Of a DNA stretch of 64,000 nucleotides, positions 44,086-55,337 are shown in pieces. The notes below the pieces were generated by a model that ran no database searches, was not told the origin of the DNA, and saw only the letters and a list, made by a program, of their open reading frames with translations. Within the stretch, counting starts at the first letter, position 1; every line of letters starts with the position of its first letter. Source of the stretch: Cystobasidiopsis lactophilus (Eukaryota > Basidiomycota > Agaricostilbomycetes > Agaricostilbales > Chionosphaeraceae); contig BCIO01000001.1 in the NCBI GenBank assembly GCA_001599975.1, forward strand, positions 1,178,001 through 1,242,000, given 5' to 3'. Both the position numbers and the translations under genes were made by a program.

Positions 44086-45083
44086 CTAGTCAGTCTGCAT
44101 TGCACTCGAGGAGCCCTCGCTCTCCGATTTTGCTTTGACGGCCGCCAAGAACTCGTCCAACCCGTTGGCCGCGGACGCATCCAGCCCCAAGCTGGCCACC
44201 AGCGGCGCCAGCGCGCCCGTCCTCAGCGCCGTGTCGAGGCTATGGAGCGACCTGCGGAACTCTGGGCTGTTGACGACTTTTCGGAGGCTGTCGGGCGAGT
44301 GCTCGACGTCCGAGGGCAGGTAAGGGTAGAGGGCTTCTTGGACGGCTTTGCTGGACAAGAGGGGGGTGAGGGCGGCCGAGTTGGCGACGTCGGTGAGGGC
44401 ATAGGTGGCGTAGTCTTCGGGCTGCTGTTGGTTCTGTTGGTTTTGGGCGGCAAAGGCGGCGAGGATGTTCGCGATCTGGTCTTGTTGGCTGGTCGCTGGC
44501 GGCGGCCCTTGACTTGGGACGGATGTAGGTACAGCTCTGCGCGACCCGAGGCTCAGTCAGCTTGGTGTGACAAGCTAGAGGGTGCAGCGGACGACTCACT
44601 TACGACTCCATGGTGACATCCTCCTGCTCGTCCTGGGCCTGGATGAGCTCGTTCACCCGCGCGGCCCTTGCGGCGTCCTCGGAGCTGTCGACGTCTTGCA
44701 TCCAGTAAAAGTGCCTGGCTGAGGACGAGGAGAACTTGAGGACGTAGGTGCGCGGGCTCTGGGGCACAGGCTGGAAGGAAGCGTCGCCTGTTGTCCACTC
44801 CGCCAGTCAGAGCTGCTTCTCTCTGAACTGGGGGCGCGACCGACCTGGGAAGATGATCAAGTCCTCCAGCGGGTCTGACGTATCGGTCGACGTCCAGGAC
44901 AAGTGCGTGAGGCCATCCTCCTCCGTCACAAACAGCAGGCCGCGCTGTGGTTCGGCCTCGACTTGGCTCGTCTCGCCCACTCGCAGCTGTTCGCACCCGT
45001 TGTCTCAGCTCATAATCTACCTCTGAGTAGTTGCAACGCACAGAACGACCCGCTTTGAAGGAAAGTAGAGGAGCAGCCGACAT
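44086..45083 (-). CDS. RPN13: Proteasome ubiquitin receptor Rpn13/ADRM1
   Basis: Spliced model from ATG 45083. The N-terminal Pru domain reads APLLSFKAGRSVRCNYSE, LRVGETSQVEAEPQRGLLFV, THLSWTSTDTSDPLEDLIIF with PGDASFQPVPQSPRTYVLKF, and SARHFYWMQDVDSSEDAARA. The PH-like fold binds ubiquitin through its loops and Rpn2 on the other face. A Gln-rich linker (NQQNQQQPEDYATYALTDVA) leads to a DEUBAD-like C-terminal helical domain (KAVQEALYPYLPSDVEHSPD; SPEFRRSLHSLDTALRTGAL; LGLDASAANGLDEFLAAVKA), which in other species activates the deubiquitinase Uch37. Yeast Rpn13 lacks that second domain, so this is the longer, ancestral form. It is convergent with RAD50, 163 bases apart. Confidence 0.9.
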
Positions 45084-45374
45084 TGTTGCGCTCAACCCGC
45101 GTCGTCAGCTTCTCCTGCCCTTCGAGATCATCTCCTCAATCTTGTGGTAACAGCTGAACCTTCTATTTCTGGGTCTTGAAATGCTTCTATGGGCATGCGA
45201 TACAAGCTCCCATTAAAGCTGGGTCGATCAGCAATCCCCATTGGATACATGGAAATTCGCGAGCAGTAGGACTCGACACAAATTTGCCACCTCTTTAGGC
45301 TGGATGGGGTTGAATGAACTTTACATGAACATATTGGGGTTGGTAGTCAATGGTGGTGCTGTTTGTCAGAAGAA

Positions 45375-47625
45375 TTATGTGTGGGCAGGAAGCTCAATAA
45401 GGGGAGGCAACAACGAACCGGTCGTTCCAATGGGCTGGAAATTGTCCAGGCCGGTGAACAGGCTGTAGTCTTCGAACATCATGTTGGCGGATAAGAAGTC
45501 GAGCGGGTTCCAGGTGAAGAGCGAGGCCTCCAACGGCTCGGGCACAGCTGCGGGAGGCGACTCGCGGATGCGGAGCACCAGCTTCTGGAACGAGTCGACC
45601 AGCACGGCGCACTTGCCGCTGAACGTCTCCACCAGGTTCTGTCGGAGCAGCTCGTACAGCACTTGCAAAGTCTTTGGGACGTCGCGGTAGACACTGGGTC
45701 ACACGCAGTTCAACCTTTGGTCAAATCCAGCTTCAAAGCAGCGCAAACTCACGGGTTCCAGTCAATTGGTGCTTCGGGACCACGATGGAAGAAGTCGATC
45801 GATATGGCGGCCCGAGCTAGCACGCAGGCGTCCAAGACGAGAGCGGCGATCTGGTAGTCCGGCACGCTCTCCATGATGGCGCCTGGTTGGATACCCTCAT
45901 GCGGCAGCGACACAAAGCTGTGGATCGGGTTCTCGATGACTTGTGACTTCCCCAAGCCCAGCTGTTGTGAGTCCCAAGTGCTCAGAACCCTTTCGCCGGT
46001 CTGAAGGGGTTTGGACGACACACCTCTTTCAACGCGTCCGTCAGCGCTTTGGGGACCTCAGCCTTGCCGTTCTCCATCCCGTCCGGTCCCACATGCATTT
46101 TGCGCCGCAGCATAATGGCTCGCCTCAGCTCTCGGCCCACTGACGTGACCAAGAGCATCTGGATGGTTTTGGAGAACGTGGTCATCGAGAGGAGGTAGTT
46201 GGAGGGCTTTCCGAATCTCTCGAAAGCTGGACAGCAGGTTTGAGATGAGTTTAACTACAAAGGTCAACAGAGAGACCGACCAATGGTTCGCTTGACGTCC
46301 ACGTCGATGGTTTCGGCTTCGCGCAGTAGTGGCTCGACAGATCCTTGCGCGGCGTCGAGATCGCCGCAGAGCTGACACATCTTGTAGAAGACGGTGATGA
46401 GGCGGGCATGCAGCTTCAGCGCAGTGGGCGCGTTCGGGAGGTCGACCATGGTTCGAGGCAGCGAGGGCGGGGCAGAAGCGAAGGCGTCGATACCGACAGC
46501 GGGGGTGCCAACGAACACTTGAGTGAGTCCGGTGAACAGCGTGAGAGTCGTGTCGGTCGTTTGAAGGGCAAGCCACACTTCGGGGTGCGAAGCCTGGATC
46601 TGGGCGCCTCTCGCCAGACTCATGGCCAAGGCGTGGAGCGGAAGGCTTTGCGGCAAAGGAACGCTGGAAGGACAAGACCAGAGGGCCAAGATTTCGAGGG
46701 CGCAAATGATGGGCAGAACTTCATCGGGGGAAGCTCGCATGATAGCGTTTCGACCAACGCCTGCATATGCCCGTTCAAAGAGAGCGACAGCGTGCGGGTG
46801 GAGCTGAACGTCTTGTCTTGAGGCCACAGCAACCAAGGCGTCCTGCAAGAGCACACAGTTGTCGAAGGCCGGGCTGTCTGTCACGAAAGTTGGCCAGCCG
46901 AGCCATGGGATGAAATTGGCCTTCGCCCTGCGCCAAGATGGTGTCAAAGAAATTCAGTAGGGCGATGCTCAAAGTAATCTCACTTCGAAACGATATTCCG
47001 GCGATGATCCCAAGAGAGCTGAATTGGTGCGGAAGTGGGAGCCGAGGGCTGAAAGCATTGTTTGAAGAGTTCGGACACGGCGGTCAGCGGGCTGGCATAG
47101 GCAACAAGCTCTTCCGCTTCATTGCGAACTTTCGGCCCGTTGTCCACCGTAGGACTCGTTTGGCGTTGCTGCTGCACCAAGGCGTGGACGGCAAAATCGG
47201 GTGCAAGATAGGTCAACAGCGAATCCAGCTGTGGAGCGGCTGGGGGGACGGCCGGACTGCCGGAACCCTGGGGAGAAGGCTGAAAGGTCGATGTAGAGGC
47301 TACAGTGATTTGAGAGTGAGGGCTCTGTCCAGGCGACTGCTCAGGCGCGGACCGGGTGCAGAGGCGGCCCAACGAAGTGCAGCGGATGCATGCGCCTGCA
47401 GGCAACGGTTGGCCGCGCAGATCTGTCTCAGGGTCAAGCAGGGCTACTTACTCTGGTCGTCACCGTACTCGCAGCGACGCTTGCCTTTGCGGCAACTCTG
47501 TCACAAAAGTTGAGCGCTCGCTCCCGCCCACGCTGGCCAGTCTGCGGAACACCCACATCGCACGCCGTTCCGTCTGCCGCTTTCTTGACTTGCTGCCTGC
47601 CCGTACTGGTGCGGTCTGGGCCCAT
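45375..47625 (-). CDS. Zn(II)2Cys6 transcription factor 1
   Basis: ATG 47625; the zinc cluster is spread over three exons. GTACD, then SCRKGKRRCEYGDDQ, then ACIRCTSLGRLCTR give C-x2-C-x6-C and C-x2-C-x6-C when joined by GT-AG introns. The fungal regulatory (middle homology) domain follows: WRRAKANFIPWLGWPTF, VAVASRQDVQLHPHAVALFE, ALEILALWSCPSSVPLPQSL, and LPRTMVDLPNAPTALKLHAR. The C-terminal exons run LSSFREIRKALQLPPLDDH to LVDSFQKLVLRIRESPPAAV and NMMFEDYSLFTGLDNFQPIG. It should bind CGG-type DNA sites as a dimer and control target genes; no target can be inferred. The gene ends about 290 bases from the start of RPN13. Confidence 0.82.
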
Positions 47626-48097
47626 TGCTGCTTCCTATTGACGGGTGTGCAGGACCCTTCGATCACGGCAACGGGCCAACCTGAGGATGGGCTCCGCCCC
47701 AATCTGAGGCAAGGCTAAGGTGATGGTATCGACGCTGGGGAAGCGCCCTCTGCAGCAATCCTAGCAGATCAATTACAATAGTGATAAATACCAGTCCCAG
47801 CCGTGTCTTGGGCCTCCGGGGATCAAAACGATCAAATGAATCCCGCCTTTTTCACGCGCCACTCAAAATTTTGGCGACCCTCGCTTGCTTTTCCGGTGGT
47901 CTGGCGGTGGAAGTGGTTGCAGAGAACATGCACTGCGGAATGATTGTTGCCCCCAAACTGCGGGAGAAGGAGGCGAGGAGTCTCCAAAGTCTGACCGCAC
48001 CGACGCCGCACGCGAGCGGACGAGCTTTCCGCTCACCCTTAAAAAGAGAAAACATCTCTCTTTCCTCACCCAGACCACTTCTTTGCTCTCGTATACC
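47626..48097. promoter_or_regulatory. Divergent intergenic region
   Basis: 470 bases between the regulator (minus) and the RTA1-like gene (plus). It could let the regulator control its neighbour, but no paired CGG half-sites were identified with confidence. Confidence 0.35.
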
Positions 48098-49283
48098 ATG
48101 ACTGCAATCGGAGGATGTGAGCTAAGAAACTCGGCCCCAGGCACAGAAACTCACTGGCACCTACAGACGTTCCCAACGCCGCCTACGCGGGGGTCGCCGC
48201 CGGCATCTTTGGCTTGATCACAATCGGCCTATGGACGCGTGAGCTGTGTTTATACTAGCTAGAGAGCTGCTCATGCTCACAACGTTCCAGGTTTCATCTG
48301 CCATCGCCCTCGAGGCTTCATGGCATGGCTCTGCGCCGGCGCGACGGCCATGACCATTGGCTTCATCGTGCGCATCATCTGTCACAACAACGACACATTG
48401 GGTCAGTCTTTTGCTTCTTTGATGTGATGATGCTGGATGCTGAAGGAAGAGCGTCGCAGGCATCTATATCATCCAAACGACGCTGATCTTGCTGTCGCCG
48501 TGCTTATTCCTTGCGACCGACTACATCATTTTGTCAAGAATGGCAGTGTGTCTAGGCACTGATCGGTCCGCCGAATTGCTGTTCTTCTCGCCGCGCAAGA
48601 TCGTCCGCATTTTCGTGATCTCCGACGTCGTCACCTTCTGGCTGCAAGCAAGCGGCGGCGGATTGACGGCCACCAAGTCGTTGGCCAACGTTGGCAAATA
48701 CGTGAGTCCTGTTTCCGAGTTCAGTAGGTAATAAGCAAGAGCTGATGTGAATTCTGGGCTCACACACAGATCGCACTCATCGGCTTGATTGTCCAAATCA
48801 TCATGTTTTCGCTGTTCATTGTCCTCTTTGCCCGCTTCGCCTACCTGGCCAACAAGAGATATCCGCAAGTGCTCGACCGGGCTTGGCACAAGTTGGTGGC
48901 TGTTGTGTTGGCGACCTGCGTTGGCTTCTTCATCCGTGGCATCTTCCGCATCGTCGAGTACAGCCAAGGCTACAGTGAGTCGTCCGGTCCCAGAACATGA
49001 AGCCAGCGCTGATGCTCTCCTGACAGCCGGATATATCCCGACCCACGAGGCATTCTTCTACGTGAGTTGCACCTTGTTGAACACGGGCGAGAGCTGAGAG
49101 CGCCCAACCCAACAGTTCTTCGACTCCATTCCAATCGCGCTCAGCATATCCCTCTTCATCTACTGCTGGCCTCCTCTGTGCACATACGATCGTTCCGATT
49201 CCAGCGAGGGCAGCGAGTCGGAGTTTCCCCTTCAGGAAAAGGCGCCACGGGGTCGCATCCCGATGCCAAGGCAGTTTGTTTGA
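48098..49283 (+). CDS. RTA1-family seven-helix membrane protein
   Basis: Several short exons from ATG 48098 to TGA 49281-49283. Hydrophobic segments in order: AGVAAGIFGLITIGLW, FMAWLCAGATAMTIGFIVRI, IYIIQTTLILLSPCLFLATD, IFVISDVVTFWLQASGGGL, IALIGLIVQIIMFSLFIVLF, WHKLVAVVLATCVGFFIRGI, and FFDSIPIALSISLFIYCWPP. The family hallmarks 'APCLFLA-YI-L-R', 'FV-SDVVSF-LQ--GGG' and 'RS-FR-VEY-QG--GY---HE-FFY-FD' are all present (here RGIFRIVEYSQGYTGYIPTH then EAFFYFFDS). Relatives are linked to resistance to amphiphilic toxicants (Rta1) and to sphingoid base handling (Rsb1) at the plasma membrane. The C-terminal tail is acidic then basic. Confidence 0.88.
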
Positions 49284-49570
49284 GGAGACTTTGGGGAAAT
49301 AGAGACAGTTACGAGACACGAAGGACAATTAGATTGTAGTGAGAACCAAGATTGAAAGCACCCATGCTCGAGGCCATTTGTGTCTGCAGTCTACACAACG
49401 AGGGCATTCTCTCTGAACGTCCACACACAGCATTGAAGGACATCTTCATCAACGTCGAACACCAGAGTGAAGCAGAACAGAAAACAGCACTCCGCACTCA
49501 GGTCGCCGCCCGAAGCAAAAGGCGACGAACAGTGCTTTTTGCTCCGCTACTTCCACCTTGAAAGCCAACA

Positions 49571-50456
49571 ATGGTCAGTTCTTCCGCACTGATGATGCAA
49601 ACTAGATGATAATAAGTGTGAACGCCGCAGTCGGTCACCTTGGACACATCCTTGGGCGAAATCAAGGTGAGAAGGCTTCCGCCACGCAAATTCTTCGGGC
49701 AGCAATTGACCGCCATACTTGCTTAGATCGAGGTCTTCTGTGAAGCTGTGCCCCGTACGGCTGAGAATTTCCTAGCGCTTTGCGCTTCTGGCGCGTATGA
49801 CAATACACTGTGGCATCGGTGAGCGACCTTCTCCATGCACTTGGAGGGCGTGCCTAAACGTCGATTTCCAGTAACATCAAGGGCTTCATGGTCCAGTGAG
49901 TCAATCAACAATGTTGCGGAAAGCCAACTCAGCCCGGATTGAAGGACTGGAGATCCAACTGGCACCGGAAAAGGCGGCCAGTCCATCTATGGCAAGCCCT
50001 TTCCGGACGAGATTCGCTCGACTCTAAAGGTGCGGCTGCTCTCTCTCGCGGATTCGGTTTACATCTTTAATGTAGACTCGGTTGCAGTTCAACGCCCGGG
50101 GTATCGTCGCCATGGCCAACTCCGGCCCTGACACCAACAAGGTGAGCAGCGCCCTGCTATCTATCACTCAGCGTTGAGCCGGATCTAAATGTTTCTCGCA
50201 GTCCCAATTCTTCATCACGTATGCCAAGCAAGCCCACTTGGACGGCAAATACACCATCTTCGGCAAGGTCATCGACGGGGCCGACTCGACGCTGGACGCG
50301 ATGGAGAAGGTGCCGGTCAATGCCAAGAACCGGCCCATCCACGAGATTAAACTCAACTCAGTAGGTCGCTTTACTGCTTTCGTTCTTGGGTCTTGGGTGC
50401 TGACCCACGGTGAATCGCAGGTCACGATTCACGCGAACCCGATTGCGGACAAATGA
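49571..50456 (+). CDS. PPIL3-type cyclophilin (peptidyl-prolyl isomerase)
   Basis: The ATG at 49571-49573 is followed directly by a GT-AG intron (49574-49630), so exon 1 codes for Met only. The rest reads SVTLDTSLGEIK, IEVFCEAVPRTAENFLALCA, HRNIKGFMVQTGDPTGTGKG, GQSIYGKPFPDEI, KFNARGIVAMANSGPDTNKS, QFFITYAKQAHLDGKYTIFG with KVIDGADSTLDAMEKVPVN, and SVTIHANPIADK. Active-site residues of cyclophilins (F-M/Q-x-G-D, M-A-N, F-F-I-T) are present. The PPIL3/Cyp10 subgroup is a single-domain nuclear cyclophilin found with the spliceosome. The stop codon is two bases from the stop of the convergent pseudouridine synthase gene. Confidence 0.93.
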
Positions 50457-50458
50457 GC

Positions 50459-51820
50459 TCAGACGACGTCAATCACGTTCAAGATGGCCTGCTCCCAATC
50501 CTGCACCTCGTCCCCGCTCGCGTCTTTGGGGTTGTCTATCGCCTCTTGAATGACCGACCACTCGACACACTGCCGCATCTTGCCCTCCGCCCCTTCCACA
50601 AACGCCTCGGACCGGTCCAGCACGTAGTCCCCCTGCCGCGTCCGCTCCAGCTTGACCACAAAGGCGGCCGAGTTGAGCGCCAGCCCAATGTCATGGCAGA
50701 TGCTGCGCACATAGGTGCCAGAAGAGACGGACATTTTGATGGTGAACGTCGGTGGCGTGCCTTCGGCGGGTTTGCTGGTGTCAAATTCTGATGTAGTTTC
50801 TTCAATAGCCGGATCTTGTATCGGGGCGTTTTCTACTGCGGCAATGGGCGCAAATCAGATTGTGTCATTGTAACACTAGAGTCGTGACGAGGACACTTGC
50901 CCTCTTTCGACTTGTCCGGTATCACCGTCGACTCCTTGACCATCTGCTCCATCTTTGCCAGCTCCTCCTTGTTCTCTACTTGCTGCGTTGGATAGGTGTA
51001 AGAATGCGACCCATCTTGCCAGTCGATCAACTCGAGATTGTACACCGTACACTTCCGCGCTTCAATCGGCCTTGGTAGCGGTGTGTTGGTGCGTGCATAC
51101 TCGTAAAGCGGCTTTCCGTCCATCTTCAGGGCCGAGTATCTATTCGGCGTTCGTTCAACGAGCGTTCAGCTCTCGCAACGAAGAGACTGAGGAAGGGCAG
51201 CTCACATCGGTGGAACTTGATAGATTTCACCTCTGAACTTGTCCAAGACGGCTTCCACCTTTTCGCGGGTGAGGTGGGAGAATGGAGCGTAGCGAACAAC
51301 TTTGCCATCGCTGTCGTACGAGTCGGTGGCACATCCCAACAAAGCCGTCGTCACGTATTCCTGCTCTTTTACTCTGAATACTATGTCTGGAAGCATAAGA
51401 AGAATAGATCACCTTTGAGCAATCCAAAAACTTTGACAGCGACTTGGTGCCATAGCCAATGCCGACCACTGTAGCCCTCCTTGGGCCTTTGTCACTACAG
51501 AATCATTACGAGAACATACCAAGCACTCCTTTTGGATGGATGAAAGGTCAGAAAAGGGGGTTTTACCAGCAAAGAGGCGAGAGCAGACCTTGAGCCAGAG
51601 GGTCCAGCGTTCCGCCTTGGCCCATCTTGATGCGTTCCGCTTTCCATTTCTGTCTGCGCTTGCCACCGGGGTTACTCTGCTTGGCCTGGTCTCTGAAGAG
51701 CGGCGAGGAGGAGAGCAAAGTGTTGAGCGAATTGAGCAGCTGCATGGTGACGGCGCCCGAGGGCTTGTTCAAGCCAAACAGCCCGGACACTGGCGTCTTG
51801 AAATTGGTGCTCTTGGGCAT
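50459..51820 (-). CDS. PUS4: tRNA pseudouridine-55 synthase (TruB/Pus4)
   Basis: ATG 51820, about five exons. The N-terminus reads VSGLFGLNKPSGAVTMQLLN. The catalytic motif is KMGQGGTLDPLAQG with the nucleophilic Asp. VVGIGYGTKSLSKFLDCSK follows, then EYVTTALLGCATDSYDSDGK, LTREKVEAVLDKFRGEIYQV with PPMYSALKMDGKPLYEYAR, and a C-terminal MSVSSGTYVRSICHDIGLAL. These match eukaryotic TruB proteins that make pseudouridine 55 in tRNAs (cytosolic and mitochondrial in yeast). An acidic, low-complexity insert (QVENKEELAKMEQMVKESTV) separates the two halves of the fold. The gene shares a 175-base divergent region with the intact M36 gene. Confidence 0.92.
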
Positions 51821-51995
51821 CTTCAAGGGTGTCCCTTTTGGTGGAGGGAGAGCGAGCCGAAGCACCACTGGCTGGGCGAGATTTTACCCCGCGCCTCAGG
51901 CCTCAGGCTGCGTGCGACGCTTGCACGAGGCGCTAGCTCCTTCCCCTTCGTCCAAGTCCTGATAAGCCCATTCTTATCAGGCATTCTTAGACACC

Positions 51996-54747
51996 ATGGC
52001 CAAGTCCCTACTCGCCTCCCTCCTCCTCCTGGCTGCTTGCAGCAACGCCCTGCTCACGGCGCCACCTCTCGGTTCCGGCTCGACCAGGCACACCATCGCT
52101 TTCGGTGGCAGCGCCGAGCCTAACTACTCCTCTGCCCTGCACGGCTCCGATGCTCGCTTGGACGTCTTCCACGCCACCACCCAGCTGGCCGCCCTGCGCT
52201 CTGGCCGCGGCGACAAGTCGGTGGACGACCACGCCATCGATGTCGCGACCGCCTTCGTCAAGCACTTGCACCCTTCCGCCGACTTTAGAATCCAATCATC
52301 GTTCCTGTCCGAGCACAACGGCATCTATCACGTCCACTTTGTACAACAGGTCGACCGTCTAGACATTTCCGACGCCACCTTGAACGTTAACATCGATACC
52401 CGGCGCTCCGTGAGTGCCTGTGCCTTTGCTCCAGCTCCCATTGACCACAAAGCTTATGTGCTACGGCATCACAGACGGTGCTCTCGTATGGCGACTCTGC
52501 TTGGAGGGGTCGCACGACCTGCACACGCGCTCCTATCATGCATGACGCCCCGCAGCAAGTCTTCGGCAGCAACCTCAACGCCGCCAAGGAGGTCTGCGAG
52601 ACGTCCTTCGAGGCCCCAGCCATGGATCGCCTCGTCGACCCNCGNTTGGCCTTGCTCTCCTTCTTGCGCATCGGCAACCCGACCTTATCTCCCGANCTCC
52701 TGAACGCGGACCATTTCATCTCGACCATTCGCGGTGAGCCTGNCTCCATTGCCCACATCTACTACACCGGTTCTAAACTAGGAACGAGCAGCCGATAAGT
52801 CGCACGACGCCTTGTTGGGCGACCACAGTCTCGACATGCTTTTGGACAATGTGCCCGGCGCCATCGACTCGACCTCGGCTAAGCTGGCCTTTGTGCACGA
52901 CGCCGAGTCAGGCGACATCAAGCTCACCTGGCGCTTCGAGTACCCGTCGGAGCAGAACTGGTACGCGGCTCACGTTGGCGCCTCCGCCACCGACGGAGAG
53001 GAGCCCGACGTGCTCTTCGTCGTCGACTGGCAGAAGGACTACGTTGGCGGCTCCCTCCCAGCTCTCACTGGTCCTCCTGCGCCGGAGGTTGAAGTGGAGA
53101 AGAAGGCGCCGGTGCCCCAGAAGCCCCAGCCACCCTCCACCCGGCCCGACGCCATCTACCGCGTCTTCCCCTGGAGTGTCAACGATCCCTCCGAGGGCGA
53201 CCGCCAGAACATGATCAACCCCGCCGACAAGGTGGCCTCGCCCTACGGCTGGCACGAGATCCCTAAGGCCAAGGCGTCCACCCCGGTCAGCCTGGAGAAG
53301 GGCTGGCACTCGAGCCCCGGCTGGTCCAGCAAGCTCCGTTCCGGCATCGGCTTCAACTTCACTGACACCCGCGGCAACAACGCCTTCGCCCAGGCCAACC
53401 CGTCTGGCCACAGCGAGTTTGAGCTTAACTACCGCCCCGAGGCCCCCGACCTCAACTTTACCTTCGTCCTCGGCTGGGGCTGCAAGCCTAACAACTGCAC
53501 TGGCAAGGTCATCGAGCCCACTTCGTACCTCAATGTGTCCATTACCGTTGGTTGCTTTCCTTTTTAGCCTTACAGTGCCAGGCTAAGCTGCCTTCAACCT
53601 ACAGGAGCTCTTTTACACCGTCAACGAAATCCACGACATCTCGTTCCGCTATGGATTTGACGAAGCCAGCGGCAACTTCCAGGAGCGCAACTTTGGCGGC
53701 AAGGGCAAGGGCAACGACGCCCTGGTGGCTATGGCGCAAGATGGCAGCGGCATGAACAACGCCAACTTTGCGACGCCTCCCGACGGCGTTCGGCCTCGCA
53801 TGCGCATGTACGTCTGGGACGGCTCGCAGCCTTGGAGAGACGGCGACTTGGAAGCCGGCATCGTCATCCACGAGTACACCCACGGCATCTCGACCCGCTT
53901 GACCGGTGGCCCGGCCAACTCAGACTGCTTGGGCTGGGGCGAGGCTGGCGGCATGGGCGAAGGCTGGGGCGACTTCTTGGGCACCATGATCCGCATGCAC
54001 CGCAAGAAGGTCCTCGACTGGGACATGGGCAAGTGGGCCGCCGGCCGAGGCATCCGCCGCTACCCCTACTCGACCAACCACACCATCAACCCCGAGTCTT
54101 ACAAGTCGGTCGACTCCATGTGGGAGGTTCATAGTATTGGCGAAGGTGGGCTGCTTCCCCTACTTCCCATCTAGGATGACTCTTAAAGTCTGCTTCACAG
54201 TCTGGGCTGAGATCCTCTTTGTCGTCGCTGAGAAGCTCATTGTCGCTCACGGCTACGAGCACGACCTGTTCCCGCCTGCTCCCATCGACGAGTTCTCCTC
54301 GGATGCCGACATGGCCGCCCACCACGCTTTCTACAACTACTCTGACTCAACCGGCCTGGCTTACCCCGCTCGCGGCAACACCCTCATGCTTCAGCTGGTC
54401 CTTGATGGCATGAAGTTGCAGCCTTGCCGTCCCGATTTCTTGGCCGCCCGTGACGCCATTTTGGCCGCGGACCAGGCCTTGACTGGCGGTGCCAAGTAGG
54501 TTGTCCACTTCGCGCTCTTTTACGCGCTCTGATCATCTTGTGCAGCTATTGTCTGCTCATGGAAGGCTTCTCTGACCGCGGTATGGGCCCTGGCGCCAAC
54601 GTCATCGGCCGGTGAGTTGCTTTTGAACTTTGTGGTGGCAAGAGCTGAAAATCTCGTTGCAGCACTCCCTGGGGAGGAGGAAAGAGGAACGAAGACCACA
54701 CCATGCCCGCTCGATGCGCCTCTAAGAAGCATCCCAAGTCTGCTTGA
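51996..54747 (+). CDS. M36 fungalysin metallopeptidase, full-length copy
   Basis: Seven exons: 51996-52409, 52475-52733, 52792-53546, 53605-54145, 54201-54495, 54546-54611 and 54663-54747. It begins with a signal peptide ([19 protein letters not shown]). The fungalysin/thermolysin propeptide follows ([39 protein letters not shown]). The catalytic domain has [18 protein letters not shown], with the H-E-x-x-H zinc site at 53869-53883, then [20 protein letters not shown] with the third ligand Glu. [40 protein letters not shown] and [14 protein letters not shown] complete the fold. The protein would be secreted as a zymogen and cleave itself. Four ambiguous bases (52642, 52645, 52696, 52743) lie in exon 2 and intron 2. 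A Pro/Lys-rich insert ([20 protein letters not shown]) is as expected in fungal members. Confidence 0.93.
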
Positions 54748-55337
54748 AGCGGCTTTTCTATTCGTTATGCCTACCCGATTTTTCTTACAATTCGCGCGTT
54801 CTTAGAGGCATTTAGACCCTCTTGTAACATGTACACCCTCACTCTTGCATTCCTCAACTTGTCCTTTCGTTCTGCCAGCATCAAATTTGGATTGTGATGT
54901 CCGCCGATGGCCTCCGCCCGGCGATCTCGAAGTGGCCTATTGTTCTTTCCCACCGCCATGTCTCATCACACACTTCGCCTCCGCCATGCTTAATAAGGTT
55001 CCTCTGGCCATGTGTCTGCGATCCAACTGCCAGGATCAGCGAGCCACCAGGTGGCCGACTGGATGCCGTGCTTTGGCTTGACTTTAATGAACTGGCGTCC
55101 AACCGTGCCTCCTGCCTTCCCTCCCCGCGCTCGTCGCTTCCTTCCTTCTCTGCACAGTAATCTGCTCCGAGTGTTTGGCCACAAGCCCCGCTGCTCGGTT
55201 CGTTGCCTTGTACGTGTTCAGGGAGCACGGCCGCTTTCCGAGGCCTCAAAATCGCAATCAAGCCTCACTCACTCCCCTGCCCAAACACTCGCTTCTCCTC
55301 TTTCCCATATACCAAGCTCTTGCTCTTCAGCATCGAA
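54748..55337. other. Intergenic part of duplication copy B
   Basis: 590 bases between the M36 stop and the start of the unknown gene, aligned to 22205-22786. Likely a 3' UTR and a promoter; no conserved reading frame was seen. Confidence 0.5.

Noticed and set aside
54845-55160. Open frames between the M36 gene and the unknown gene in copy B
   Set aside because: The matching region of copy A does not keep the same protein sequence, so these are read as non-coding.
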